From NCBI GenBank assembly GCA_047125605.1, contig CP138932.1, forward strand, positions 682,001 through 746,000: a stretch of DNA of 64,000 nt. The letters run 5' to 3'. Under the pieces are notes generated by a model. The model made no database searches. It saw only the letters and a list, made by a program, of their open reading frames with translations, and was not told the origin of the DNA. Below are positions 57,107-64,000 of the stretch, in pieces. The translations under genes and the position numbers were made by a program. Position 1 is the first letter of the stretch, and the number at the start of each line of letters is the position of its first letter. This stretch comes from JAKVBK01 sp022447275 (GTDB lineage Bacteria > Pseudomonadota > Alphaproteobacteria > Rhodobacterales > Rhodobacteraceae).

Positions 57107-57922
57107 ATGTTACAGATCGCTGCACTGACCAAGACCTTCGGGGAAAAGACAGCCGTTGATGCGGCCAATATTTCAGTTGATGCGCCCACGATGATTGGGA
57201 TCATCGGCCGATCCGGCGCTGGCAAATCGACCTTGCTTCGGATGCTAAATCGTCTGGCGGATGCAACGGAGGGCTCGATCACCTTCGAGGGCGAGGACAT
57301 CACCGCGTTGCGCGGTGCGGCACGTCGGGATTGGCAATCTCGCTGCGCGATGATCTTCCAGCAGTTCAACCTTGTGCCGCGCATGGATGTTGTTTCAAAC
57401 GTGTTGCACGGGACATTGAACAAGCGCTCGACGCTGGCCACGATGTTCAATCTCTTCCCGCGCTCCGACATCCACCGGGCGATTGAGATCCTGGACCGAC
57501 TCGGGATCGCAGAGCAGGCCGCCAAGCGGGCAGAGGCGCTGTCGGGCGGGCAGCAGCAGCGTGTCGCTATTGCGCGGGCGCTGATGCAAGACCCCGCGAT
57601 CATTCTCGCGGATGAGCCGATCGCCTCGCTGGACCCGATGAATGCGCAGGTTGTGATGCAGTCCTTGCGTCGGATCCACGAAGAAGATGGGCGGATGGTG
57701 ATCGCCAACCTGCACACCCTTGATACCGCGCGCCGCTACTGTGACCGCGTGATCGGCATGCGCGACGGACGCATCGTCTTTGACGGGACGCCTGCGCAGC
57801 TCACAACGGGTGTTGCCCGCGACATCTACGGGGCAGGGGCGGATTTCTCGGAAGCCGCGACCTCAACCGAAATCGAAACACTGGACAGAACGCAGGACCG
57901 CCCGTCGGTGGCCTACGCCTGA
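57107..57922 (+). CDS. phnC: Phosphonate ABC transporter ATPase PhnC
   Basis: PhnC powers import of phosphonates. From ATG 57107 (GGTGGAG upstream) it has 271 residues: Walker [10 protein letters not shown] near residue 36, the signature [15 protein letters not shown] near 145, Walker [15 protein letters not shown] near 165. The C-terminal extension is normal for the family. It opens the phnCDEE run. Confidence 0.95.
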   Translation: MLQIAALTKTFGEKTAVDAANISVDAPTMIGIIGRSGAGKSTLLRMLNRLADATEGSITFEGEDITALRGAARRDWQSRCAMIFQQFNLVPRMDVVSNVLHGTLNKRSTLATMFNLFPRSDIHRAIEILDRLGIAEQAAKRAEALSGGQQQRVAIARALMQDPAIILADEPIASLDPMNAQVVMQSLRRIHEEDGRMVIANLHTLDTARRYCDRVIGMRDGRIVFDGTPAQLTTGVARDIYGAGADFSEAATSTEIETLDRTQDRPSVAYA

Positions 57923-57976
57923 GCCAGTTCTACCCCGCGCCTCCTGCGGGCCACCTTCATCTACCTGACGGAGAAA

Positions 57977-58891
57977 ATGATGAAAAAGACCCTCGTGCTG
58001 GCTCTTGCCGCCTCTACAGCTCTTTCCACCGGCGCATTTGCCCAGGAAATCACGGAATTCCGCATCGGCATCCTTGGCGGCGAAAACGCCCAGGACCGGA
58101 TGAACTCTTACCAGTGCCTTGCGGATTACACGACAGAGGCGCTCGGCGTTGAAACCAAGATGTTCGCACCGGCTGACTACAATGGCGTGATCCAGGGCCT
58201 GCTGGGCGGCACCATCGACATGGCGTGGCTGGGCGCATCGTCCTACGCGGCGACCTACCTGCAGGATCCCGAGGCGGTTGAGCCTGTGCTGATCAAGGTC
58301 AATGTGGATGGCTCGATCGGCTACCATTCCATCGGCTTTGCGCGCAAGGACAGCGGCATCGCCTCGCTCGACGATATGGAAGGCAAGGTCTTTGGCTTTG
58401 GCGATCCGAACTCCACTTCCGGCTACCTGATCCCCTCCATCGAGATCCCGCAGTACAAAGACGGCGTGACCATGGAAAGCGGTGAATATTTCGGTGAGGT
58501 CAAGTTCACTGGCGGTCACGAGCAGACCATCGTTGCCGTCAATAATGGCGACATCGACGGCGGCGTGACCTGGGCCGACGGTCAGGGCAACTGGGAAGAC
58601 GGCTATAACTCTGGCGCGCTGCGCAAGGCCGTGGATGCGGGCCTCGTCGACATGAACGACATGGTCCAGATCTGGAAGTCCAATGTGATCCCCGAAGGCC
58701 CGGTTGTGCTGCGCAAGGAACTGCCCGCAGATGTGCGCGCCATCATGACCGAACTTGTGGACGGTTTGCACGAGCGTGACTCCGATTGCGCCTACGGTGT
58801 TGCGGCGGGTGATACGCTCGGCTTCCAGCCGGTCACTCATGACACCTACATTTCCATCGTCGAAGCCCGCAAAGCGAAGATCGGCGGCTAA
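57977..58891 (+). CDS. phnD: Phosphonate-binding periplasmic protein PhnD
   Basis: PhnD captures phosphonates in the periplasm and feeds PhnE. The 304-residue protein has a signal peptide (KTLVLALAASTALSTGAFAQ) and a type II binding fold with FRIGILGGENAQDRMNSYQC, AWLGASSYAATYL near residue 85 and FGFGDPNSTSGYLIPSIEIP near 139. Confidence 0.95.
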   Translation: MMKKTLVLALAASTALSTGAFAQEITEFRIGILGGENAQDRMNSYQCLADYTTEALGVETKMFAPADYNGVIQGLLGGTIDMAWLGASSYAATYLQDPEAVEPVLIKVNVDGSIGYHSIGFARKDSGIASLDDMEGKVFGFGDPNSTSGYLIPSIEIPQYKDGVTMESGEYFGEVKFTGGHEQTIVAVNNGDIDGGVTWADGQGNWEDGYNSGALRKAVDAGLVDMNDMVQIWKSNVIPEGPVVLRKELPADVRAIMTELVDGLHERDSDCAYGVAAGDTLGFQPVTHDTYISIVEARKAKIGG

Positions 58892-58909
58892 GCCTTTTCT
58901 ATGACGTGT

Positions 58910-58933
58910 CCGGTAGCCCCAAGGGGCTGCCGG
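58910..58933 (+). other. Strong hairpin between phnD and phnE
   Basis: CCGGTAGCCCC and GGGGCTGCCGG form an 11-base-pair stem (one G-T pair) with a minimal AA loop, followed by CTTTCT. It lies 18 bases after phnD and could be a partial terminator or a 3'-end stabiliser that keeps PhnD in excess over the permeases. Confidence 0.6.
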
Positions 58934-58954
58934 CTTTCTATATGCGGGGACGAC

Positions 58955-59830
58955 ATGGCAGATATTACTTTTGGGGATGCGCCCGACAGCGTTGCTGGCA
59001 TCCAGTCGCGCTACATGGAGCAGGTGCAAAAGCGGCGGCTCTATGGTGGGCTGACGCTTCTGATCTTCGTCGTGTTGATGGTGTCCGGCTTTAATATTGC
59101 CGATGCGCGCAACGCGGGCGGCTTTTGGGAAGGCCTGCACCAGATTGGCGACTATCCCGCCGATGTTCTGTCGGAGGCATGGGAGAAGCGCGCAGATCTG
59201 CCGGGCCTCATTGCCAAGTATTTCCCTGCCTTGATCGAGACGATCAACATCGCAGCGGTTTCTACGCTGATCGGTGTGATTGGCGGCTTGTTTCTGTCTA
59301 TGCTGGGCACGCGTGGCCTTGCGAAATGGCCCCGAATGATCCCGGTGTTCCGTCGCCTTTCTGACGTGATGCGCGCCGTGCCAGAGATCGTGATCGCCCT
59401 TGTTTTGATCTTTGTGCTGGGCGGCGGACCAGTGCCCGCCATGATAGCGATTGCCATTCACACAGCAGGCGCTCTGGGCAAGCTGTTCTCGGAGGTTGCC
59501 GAGAATGCCGACCTCAAGCCTTTGGAAGGGTTGGAATCCACGGGGGCCAACTGGTCCCAGCGGATGATCCTCGGGGTGCTGCCACAGGTGGCCCCGAACT
59601 ACATCAGCTATGCGCTGCTGCGCTTTGAGATCAATATTCGCGCCTCTGCGATCCTCGGCTTTGTTGGGGCAGGGGGGCTTGGCTACGAACTGCGCAACGC
59701 CATGGCCTGGGGCCCGGGGCGCTTCGATGAGGCTGCGGCTATCTTCATTCTTCTCTTTGGCACCATTGTCTTCTTTGATCAGGTGTCCAGCCGCTACCGC
59801 AACCGCCTGACAGAGGGGCAGACCCAATGA
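58955..59830 (+). CDS. phnE: Phosphonate ABC transporter permease PhnE (first)
   Basis: An inner-membrane channel subunit. ATG 58955 (MADITFGDAPDSVAGIQSRY) with GGGGA upstream gives 291 residues, and the earlier frame from 58901 runs through the hairpin. It has a single N-terminal helix, five further helices, and the coupling EAA-type region SEVAENADLKPLEGLESTGA near residue 180. Confidence 0.94.
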   Translation: MADITFGDAPDSVAGIQSRYMEQVQKRRLYGGLTLLIFVVLMVSGFNIADARNAGGFWEGLHQIGDYPADVLSEAWEKRADLPGLIAKYFPALIETINIAAVSTLIGVIGGLFLSMLGTRGLAKWPRMIPVFRRLSDVMRAVPEIVIALVLIFVLGGGPVPAMIAIAIHTAGALGKLFSEVAENADLKPLEGLESTGANWSQRMILGVLPQVAPNYISYALLRFEINIRASAILGFVGAGGLGYELRNAMAWGPGRFDEAAAIFILLFGTIVFFDQVSSRYRNRLTEGQTQ

Positions 59831-61140
59831 CTGCGATCGATCTGGACACCACCAAGCACGCGGCAGATCGCCTGTTCCAGCGTAAGCGTCTGATCGGCTT
59901 CGCGATACCGGCCGTGATCCTGCTCTATCTGGGATATATCTTTGTCGCCTTCGACTTTGCTGGCCTCGCACAACGGGCCAGCCTTGAAAATGCCGTGACA
60001 CTTGCGTCCGACAGCTGGTCGCACAAGGTGCATGTCACACGCGACAATCGCTCGGGCGAAATCACCTATGCGGTCGAAGGCGAACGCAAGGGCCGCTATC
60101 CTGAAGGCACCCGCCCGGACTGGGTCACTGGCGAAGAGATCATCACCATCGATCTGGGAGGGGAGCATATCGTGCGCTACCTGCCCGAGAACCGGACCGA
60201 GATTGAGATCCCGGGTTTCCAACTGATCGCAGTGCAGGCTGAGGGGCGCAGCCTGACCAGCAACCTGCCCGAAGACCTGCCCGAGTGGATTTCTGCCTCC
60301 AATCGGCGCATCGGTATCACCACGCCCGAAGGCCGGATCACGCTCACAGGTGCGCGCACAGAGGTGTTCAACTACTTCCCGGGATGGGAACTGTTCTGGT
60401 TCACGCTCGACAGCCCCTACTATGACAAGAGCCTGACCACGATCTTGTTTGGCCCGCGCCTCGATCCAGAGCGGTCCAACGTGACCGGCGCGTTTTCTGA
60501 TTGGTGGAACAACACGATGTGGCGCCATGGCGATGTCGCCTGGGCGATCGGAGAGACCATCCTGATGGCCTTCCTCGGCACGATGGGTGCTGCTCTTGTG
60601 GCGCTGCCACTGGCCTTTCTTGCGGCAAAGCGGTTCTCTCCCCTGATGCTTATCCGGGGAACCACGCGCCGGTTCTTTGACTTTCTGCGCGGCGTTGATG
60701 CGTTGATCTGGACGGTGGTCTTGGCGCGCGCATTTGGGCCCGGGCCCCTGACAGGCACCCTTGCGATCCTCGTCACCGATACAGGCACCTTCGGCAAGAT
60801 CTTTTCGGAAGCGTTGGAAAACGTGGATCAGAAGCAGATCGAAGGGGTCGCCTCGACGGGGGCAAAGCCTTTGCAGCGGTATCGTTTTGGCGTGATCCCG
60901 CAGGTTGTACCCGTGCTGTTGGCCCAGGTGCTCTACTTCCTTGAATCCAACACCCGCTCGGCCACTATCATTGGCGCGATCACCGGCGGCGGGATTGGCC
61001 TGATGTTGACCCAAGCCATCCAGACCCAGAAAGATTGGGAAGAAGTCGCCTATTACATCGTGCTGATCATCCTGATGGTCATGTTCATGGATTGGGCCTC
61101 GGGGTGGTTGCGCGGCAAACTGATTGGACGAAAAGACTGA
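59827..61140 (+). CDS. phnE: Phosphonate ABC transporter permease PhnE (second, long form)
   Basis: The 437-residue permease overlaps the first by four bases. One N-terminal helix (about 22-42) is followed by some 190 residues of soluble, probably periplasmic sequence, then five membrane helices from about 236. The EAA-type region SEALENVDQKQIEGVASTGA lies near 328. A pair of unequal PhnE proteins is common in alphaproteobacterial phn loci. Confidence 0.93.
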   Translation: MTAIDLDTTKHAADRLFQRKRLIGFAIPAVILLYLGYIFVAFDFAGLAQRASLENAVTLASDSWSHKVHVTRDNRSGEITYAVEGERKGRYPEGTRPDWVTGEEIITIDLGGEHIVRYLPENRTEIEIPGFQLIAVQAEGRSLTSNLPEDLPEWISASNRRIGITTPEGRITLTGARTEVFNYFPGWELFWFTLDSPYYDKSLTTILFGPRLDPERSNVTGAFSDWWNNTMWRHGDVAWAIGETILMAFLGTMGAALVALPLAFLAAKRFSPLMLIRGTTRRFFDFLRGVDALIWTVVLARAFGPGPLTGTLAILVTDTGTFGKIFSEALENVDQKQIEGVASTGAKPLQRYRFGVIPQVVPVLLAQVLYFLESNTRSATIIGAITGGGIGLMLTQAIQTQKDWEEVAYYIVLIILMVMFMDWASGWLRGKLIGRKD

Positions 61141-61757
61141 TGGCCCGACTGACTGCCGAAAAAGCCTTCATCCATCCCGAGTGTGAGATCACGGACAGCC
61201 AGTTCGGTGCCTTTGTCGAAATTGGGAAGGGCAGCCGCGTGGCCCATTCGACGCTTGGGGATTACAGCTATTGCGATCGCTATGCAGACATCGCAAATGC
61301 GCAGGTGGCCAAGTTTTCCAATATCGCGGCCTTCGTGCGGATCGGAGCAACGGATCATCCGCTGCAGACCGCGTCTTGCCACCATTTCCTCTATCGCTCG
61401 GATGATTATTGGGATGATGCAGGCCGCGATGAGGCGTTCTTTGCCCACCGCAGATCCCGGACAGCGCGGATCGGCAATGACACCTGGATTGGCGCGGGGG
61501 CGATGATCAAGCCCGAGGTCACGGTGGGCGATGGGGCGGTTGTCGCGGCGGGCGCCCTCGTGACCAAGGATGTCGCGCCCTACACAATCGTGGCAGGTAC
61601 GCCGGCGACACCTTTGCGCGAACGCCAGCCGCGCGAAATCGCGGAGCGACTGATCGCCCTGGGTTGGTGGGATTGGGATCACAGCGCTCTGCGCGCGGCC
61701 CTCGAAGATTTTCGCACGCTGACGGCTGAGGCCTTTCTAGAACGCTACGAAGGCTAG
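61140..61757 (+). CDS. Hexapeptide-repeat acetyltransferase of the phn locus
   Basis: From ATG 61140, which overlaps the phnE stop, the 205-residue protein has left-handed beta-helix repeats (ITDSQFGAFVEIGKGSRVAH; later IGNDTWIGAGAMIKPEVTVG). It resembles the chloramphenicol-acetyltransferase-like proteins that accompany phn genes. Its acceptor, perhaps an aminophosphonate, is not known. Its end overlaps the convergent phnF by four bases. Confidence 0.88.
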   Translation: MARLTAEKAFIHPECEITDSQFGAFVEIGKGSRVAHSTLGDYSYCDRYADIANAQVAKFSNIAAFVRIGATDHPLQTASCHHFLYRSDDYWDDAGRDEAFFAHRRSRTARIGNDTWIGAGAMIKPEVTVGDGAVVAAGALVTKDVAPYTIVAGTPATPLRERQPREIAERLIALGWWDWDHSALRAALEDFRTLTAEAFLERYEG

Positions 61758-62473
61758 GGGTCGAGGGTCAGTGTGACACGGTCCCCGGTAAAATGGGTGC
61801 GCCCATATTCGACCGGCACCATGTCGCCATCCACGTTCACACCTGTGGAGCGCAGCAGCGGATCGCCCTCCGAAACCGCAAGATGCAGCGCTTGGGTCGC
61901 GCTGGCCCGCACAGCCGTCAAGCGGGTGCTGGCCCGGGTATAGTCGTGCACCCCGAGCTGTTTCAGCGCAGCCGTGATCGAGTTGGTCTCTGCCAGAGCA
62001 GTGGCAATGCCGGGCAGGCGTTCTTGGGGAAACAGGCTTTCAAACAGGGCAATCGGATGTCCGTCAGACAGAGAGAGACCATGACAGGCGCAGATCACAC
62101 TGCCCGTTTCCAGCTGCAGCGCGGCGGCTTCCCCCTTGGTGGCCGCTCGCGCCTCGATCTGGAGGATCCGTTTGTCTGGTCTGCGGCCCGCAGCAATGAG
62201 GTTTTCGTGAAAGCGCACGCGTTTGCCAATGGGGTAATCGGTGGGGGTGGCGGCCACAAAGGCACCCGCGCCGCGCCGTGTGCGGATCATGCCGTCTGCA
62301 ATGAGGCTGGAAAGGCCGTGCCGGACAGTGTGGCGATTGACGCCGAAACGCTGTGCAAGGGCGGCTTCCGTGGGCAGCTTGTCACCGGGGCCATAGCGCC
62401 CTTCGGCAATGTCGATGCGCAGGGCGTTTGCGATGGCCTTCCAGACCGGTGTCTTGGGCTGTGTGTCACTCAA
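61754..62473 (-). CDS. phnF: GntR/HutC family regulator PhnF
   Basis: PhnF is the presumed repressor of the C-P lyase genes. The 239-residue protein has an N-terminal winged helix (GPGDKLPTEAALAQRFGVNR, then TVRHGLSSLIADGMI) and a UTRA-type effector domain to the end. It starts at TTG 62473 (SDTQPKTPVWKAIANALRID). It is divergent from phnG with a palindromic operator between. Confidence 0.92.
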   Translation of the reverse strand: MSDTQPKTPVWKAIANALRIDIAEGRYGPGDKLPTEAALAQRFGVNRHTVRHGLSSLIADGMIRTRRGAGAFVAATPTDYPIGKRVRFHENLIAAGRRPDKRILQIEARAATKGEAAALQLETGSVICACHGLSLSDGHPIALFESLFPQERLPGIATALAETNSITAALKQLGVHDYTRASTRLTAVRASATQALHLAVSEGDPLLRSTGVNVDGDMVPVEYGRTHFTGDRVTLTLDP

Positions 62474-62516
62474 AATTCACAAAACTCTTCTGTTGTCGCG
62501 ATGCGAATGTGGTAAA

Positions 62517-62540
62517 GTATGTCTAGTTGTATAGTAATAC
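62517..62540. promoter_or_regulatory. Probable PhnF operator
   Basis: The 24-base palindrome GTAT-N2-CTA-N6-TAG-N2-ATAC is symmetric at 14 paired positions and lies 15 bases before the phnG ATG and 44 bases from the phnF start. Palindromic sites of this kind are typical for GntR/HutC regulators bordering their own gene. Confidence 0.65.
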
Positions 62541-62554
62541 GAGAAGTTGTCGAG

Positions 62555-63010
62555 ATGAAAGACAGTTTCAGCCCGAACATGCAGCGACGGGCTTGGATGA
62601 GCGTGCTGGCGAAGGCTCCTGAAGGCCGCGTTGCAGCGCTGTTGGATACGATGGGTGCGCGCCCGGATTTCACCTGGTTGCGCGCGCCGGAGATCGGCAG
62701 CGCGATGGTGCGCGGGCGCGCTGGCGCAACGGGTGGTGCGTTTAACCTCGGGGAGGTGACGGTCACGCGCTGCGCGCTGTCCTTGCCTTCGGGCGAGGTG
62801 GGGCACGCCTATATCAAGGGCCGCCGCAAGGCCTGCGCTGAAGCGGCCGCGCTGGTGGATGGGTTAATGCAAACGGCCCAGGCCGAAGCTGTGCAGACCC
62901 ACATAATCGATCCGCTTGAGGCCGAGCAACAAGCCGCACGCGCGGCCCGCGCCGCCAAGGCAGCGGCCACCAAGGTGGATTTCTTCACGATGGTCCGGGG
63001 AGAGGATTAA
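62555..63010 (+). CDS. phnG: Carbon-phosphorus lyase subunit PhnG
   Basis: PhnG is part of the PhnGHIJ core that makes ribose-1-methylphosphonate triphosphate for C-P bond cleavage. ATG 62555 (MKDSFSPNMQRRAWMSVLAK) gives the usual 151 residues; an upstream start at 62519 would lie inside the operator. Motifs are MVRGRAGATGGAFNLGEVTV near residue 48 and GHAYIKGRRKACAEAAALVD near 83. Confidence 0.94.
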   Translation: MKDSFSPNMQRRAWMSVLAKAPEGRVAALLDTMGARPDFTWLRAPEIGSAMVRGRAGATGGAFNLGEVTVTRCALSLPSGEVGHAYIKGRRKACAEAAALVDGLMQTAQAEAVQTHIIDPLEAEQQAARAARAAKAAATKVDFFTMVRGED

Positions 63011-63573
63011 TGCTTGCAGACACGCTGACCGGCGGGTTTTCCGACCCAGCCGTTCAATCCGCCCATGCCTTTCGTGCGGTGATGGAGGCCATGGCCCGCC
63101 CAGGAACCGTGCAGGATATTGCCGGGGCCGAGCCGCCCGCGCCCCTGTCGAAAGCGGCCGGTGCGGTGCTGCTGACCCTGTGCGACACGGACACGCCCGT
63201 CTATCTGGCGGGCGCGGCTGATTGCGAAGAAGTGCGGGCATGGCTTGCCTTTCACACCGGCGCGCCCCTTGTTGGCCCGTCCCACTGCATGTTTGCTGTT
63301 GGCAGTTGGGCGGAGCTGGGCCGTTTGTCTCGCTATCCGATCGGCACGTCCGAATATCCGGATCGTTCTGCAACCTTGATCGTGGAAACCGCGCAGATTG
63401 CACAATCTGGGGCAACGCTTAAGGGGCCCGGCATCAAGGACACGGCTGCGCTGTCCTTGCCGGAATTGGCGGCGTTTCAGGACAATCAACGCCATTTCCC
63501 GCTGGGGCTGGATTTCTTCTTTACGTGCGAAAATCAGGTGGCTGCGCTGCCAAGATCGACTGAGGTGTTCTGA
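63010..63573 (+). CDS. phnH: Carbon-phosphorus lyase subunit PhnH
   Basis: The 187-residue PhnH starts on the last base of the phnG stop. It has FSDPAVQSAHAFRAVMEAMA at the N-terminus, RPGT nearby and LPRSTEV at the end, as in the family. It forms the dimeric contact of the PhnGHIJ complex. Confidence 0.95.
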   Translation: MLADTLTGGFSDPAVQSAHAFRAVMEAMARPGTVQDIAGAEPPAPLSKAAGAVLLTLCDTDTPVYLAGAADCEEVRAWLAFHTGAPLVGPSHCMFAVGSWAELGRLSRYPIGTSEYPDRSATLIVETAQIAQSGATLKGPGIKDTAALSLPELAAFQDNQRHFPLGLDFFFTCENQVAALPRSTEVF

Positions 63574-64000
63574 TGTATGTCGCTGTCAAAGGTGGGGAGC
63601 GGGCGATTGAAAGCGCCCATGCCTGGCTGGCCGAAGAGCGCCGGGGCGATCTCAATATTGCAGAGCTGAGCGTTGCTCAGATCCGCGAACAGCTTAGCCT
63701 TGCGGTGGATCGGGTGATGGCCGAAGGCTCGCTCTATGATCCGGATCTGGCTGCGCTTGCGATCAAGCAATCGCGCGGGGATTTGATCGAAGCGATTTTC
63801 CTGATCAGAGCCTACCGCACCACGTTGCCGCGGTTTGGCGCGACAGAGCCAATCGATACGGGCGCGATGGCCTGTGATCGTCGGATTTCGGCCACCTTCA
63901 AAGATTTGCCCGGCGGGCAGGTGCTGGGGCCTACCTTCGATTACACGCACCGCCTGCTGGATTTCAAACTTGCGGCCGATGGTGACGCGCCCGAGGCGCC
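63573..64000 (+). CDS. phnI: Carbon-phosphorus lyase subunit PhnI (partial)
   Basis: The ATG overlaps the phnH stop. About 142 residues are present before the right edge, beginning MYVAVKGGERAIESAHAWLA and including RVMAEGSLYDPDLAALAIKQ and FLIRAYRTTLPR, the conserved start of PhnI. PhnI attaches the phosphonate to the ribose of ATP in place of adenine. The remaining part and phnJ-M are expected beyond the edge. Confidence 0.95.
   Translation, partial: MYVAVKGGERAIESAHAWLAEERRGDLNIAELSVAQIREQLSLAVDRVMAEGSLYDPDLAALAIKQSRGDLIEAIFLIRAYRTTLPRFGATEPIDTGAMACDRRISATFKDLPGGQVLGPTFDYTHRLLDFKLAADGDAPEA

Noticed and set aside
56605..57717. 370-residue minus-strand frame covering phnC antisense
   Set aside because: Only its last 97 residues (from 56898) look like a real protein, with a signal peptide. 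The rest is antisense to phnC.
57863..60001. 712-residue minus-strand frame opposite phnC-phnE
   Set aside because: It spans several genes in antisense and has no recognisable domain, so it is a composition artefact.

Overview
The window reads as chromosomal DNA of an alphaproteobacterium of the order Rhodobacterales, most likely the marine Roseobacter group. This rests on the high GC content, an IscR that lacks the usual cluster-ligand cysteines, a B12-dependent ribonucleotide reductase, a gene-transfer-agent type lysis cassette inside the cytochrome c maturation genes, a GTTC-N7-GTTC LexA box and a C-P lyase (phn) locus with a long second PhnE. No taxonomic search was run; this is inference from gene content.

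Layout. 1-2525: purL (cut by the left edge) and a LysR regulator on the minus strand, separated by a terminator and a possible small RNA. 2625-10981: a fused indolepyruvate ferredoxin oxidoreductase with an operator-like palindrome in front, an acyltransferase, murI, argC, ccmE, then endolysin, holin and an XhlA-like small protein. 11086-15028: ccmF, ccmH, a PaaG-like enoyl-CoA hydratase/isomerase and queF. 15141-23964: gltA and gltX (minus), comEC (plus, broken by an in-frame amber codon), lexA, moeA, moaC, trpC and ung. 23994-31027: trpD, trpG, a divergent polysaccharide deacetylase on the other strand, trpE and a PpiD-like foldase. 31151-36126: an aminotransferase, a FemAB-like acetyltransferase, and a hybrid histidine kinase preceded by a tiny ORF.

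36127-40576: a 640-base leader with an NrdR-like box and a nested RNA structure, then nrdJ and its terminator. 40577-43489: iolB behind a region with direct repeats, then an HD-domain protein, a small conserved protein and an alpha/beta hydrolase on the minus strand. 43547-53510: iscR and a suf Fe-S assembly cluster (cysteine desulfurase, sufB, sufC, sufD, sufS) interleaved with small membrane proteins and a YbjQ-family protein. 53675-56500: tRNA-Arg(CCG), an integrase remnant and a gene-poor accessory stretch with one unrecognised ORF and a choloylglycine-hydrolase family enzyme. 56605-64000: a small secreted protein, phnCDEE, a hexapeptide transferase, phnF, and divergent phnGHI running off the right edge.

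The main functional themes are Fe-S cluster assembly, tryptophan biosynthesis, cytochrome c maturation, phosphonate uptake and C-P bond cleavage, and DNA exchange (GTA lysis genes, ComEC, LexA). The least explained signals are the nested RNA structure upstream of nrdJ, the putative minus-strand small RNA upstream of purL, the palindromic operators at 2625-2647, 43566-43581 and 62517-62540, and the broken comEC beside an intact GTA lysis cassette.
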